This document shows positions 63,618 through 64,000 of a DNA stretch of 64,000 nucleotides, one piece after another (positions within the stretch are counted from its first letter, which is position 1; the number at the start of each line of letters is the position of its first letter). The notes under the pieces were generated by a model, which saw only the letters and a list, made by a program, of their open reading frames with translations, did not search any database and was not told the origin of the DNA. The stretch is taken from assembly GCA_012845835.1 (NCBI GenBank), contig JABAKD010000015.1, positions 7,730,967-7,794,966 on the forward strand, given 5' to 3'. The DNA comes from Undaria pinnatifida. Its lineage: Eukaryota; Sar; Phaeophyceae; Laminariales; Alariaceae. The position numbers were made by a program, and so were the translations under genes.

Positions 63618-63799
63618 TTTTCTTCATCACCTACAAGGGCGCATCGGGGCTAGACCTCGACGACACGAAGATTGAAGTTGCTTTCGCGTGGGCACTCGGG
63701 CTGGGGGTGGGACTCGGGCTCCTGACGATTCCGACTGTTATCCCTTACATGAGGAGAAGGGTCGCCGAGAAATTCAACGTTGACGGAACTCCTAAGGCG
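63618..63799 (+). CDS. PiT/PHO4 phosphate permease, exon 4 (gene continues off the window)
   Basis: Starts after CCGGCAG with two bases completing the split codon from exon 3, giving VFFITYKGASGLDLDD. Then comes a membrane segment (WALGLGVGLGLLTIPTVIPY) and a basic cytoplasmic stretch (MRRRVAEKFNVDGTPKA). The frame could end at TGA 63809-63811, but GCG|GTGAGG at 63799/63800 is a strong donor like that of exon 3. The family needs a central loop and a second GANDVAN half, so I end the exon at the donor and expect further exons to the right. This is the same exon whose decayed copies precede it. Confidence 0.88.
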
Positions 63800-64000
63800 G
63801 TGAGGGGCTGATTATCTTGCTCTCTCGTCACCTTATCCGCAATCGATCGTGTCTGTGATCCACGAGAAAACGTGTTTTGTTTTATTTATGTTTTCTGCTA
63901 CCCGTTTTTTTCTCTTTTGTCTTGTTTTATGCGGCATGTACTTGGTACTTGAAATTTTTGTTGTCCACTATGTGCATGTGTGACGATTTTTACCGTTATC
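63800..64000 (+). other. Start of the next permease intron (inferred)
   Basis: T-rich sequence after the GTGAGG donor with no sign of the transporter's C-terminal half before the window ends. Confidence 0.6.

Noticed and set aside
63800-63811. TGA at 63809-63811 as the end of the permease
   Set aside because: It would leave a ~283-residue protein lacking the second half of the PiT fold, and a strong GTGAGG donor immediately precedes it.

Overview
This is nuclear eukaryotic DNA that is gene-poor and repeat-rich. It fits a large-genome alga or other protist, with a photosynthetic stramenopile as the best but unproven guess. The grounds are one multi-exon gene with GT-AG introns of 1.3, 14.0 and 8.3 kb, TTAGGG-type telomere-like tracts, a tyrosine-recombinase retrotransposon with split direct repeats, tRNA-derived SINEs, MULE-type and other MITEs, and a decayed non-LTR element with a restriction-like endonuclease. 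No bacterial operon, rRNA gene, intact tRNA gene or CRISPR array was seen.

Layout: 1-8.7 kb holds no convincing gene; it has degenerate C/T-rich sequence and two arrays of TGGGCC/GGCCCA palindromic repeats. 8.7-12.7 kb is tandem-repeat territory: an AAGCTT palindrome array inside a MITE, seven copies of a ~302 bp satellite, and three copies of a ~206 bp repeat. 12.7-21.9 kb is non-coding with tRNA-like remnants and several terminal-inverted-repeat (TIR) elements. About 22.2-28.9 kb is a decayed non-LTR retrotransposon with zinc-finger, reverse transcriptase and endonuclease remnants, interrupted by a SINE. 28.9-31.0 kb is a ~930 bp palindrome followed by G-run-rich repeats. 31.42-37.82 kb is an apparently intact 6.4 kb tyrosine-recombinase (PAT/Ngaro/Kangaroo-like) retrotransposon, flanked on both sides by the same perfect 468 bp sequence.

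From 39.37 kb to beyond the right edge lies the only host gene I can support, a PiT/PHO4 (SLC20-type) phosphate permease. Four exons are visible (39372-39554, 40872-40961, 54913-55297, 63618-63799). They join in phase and encode about 280 residues, the N-terminal half of the family. Its second and third introns are filled with MITEs, SINEs, microsatellites and decayed partial copies of its own exons 3 and 4.

Functional links: the YR retrotransposon sits about 1.5 kb upstream of the permease start codon, so it could influence the promoter. The autonomous-looking YR element encodes all its own functions: Gag, RT-RNase H and recombinase. The Gag and RT frames are the same frame, separated by a single UGA. 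MITEs, SINEs and the decayed non-LTR element are non-autonomous or dead here. All statements on function are by motif recognition; no database search was possible.
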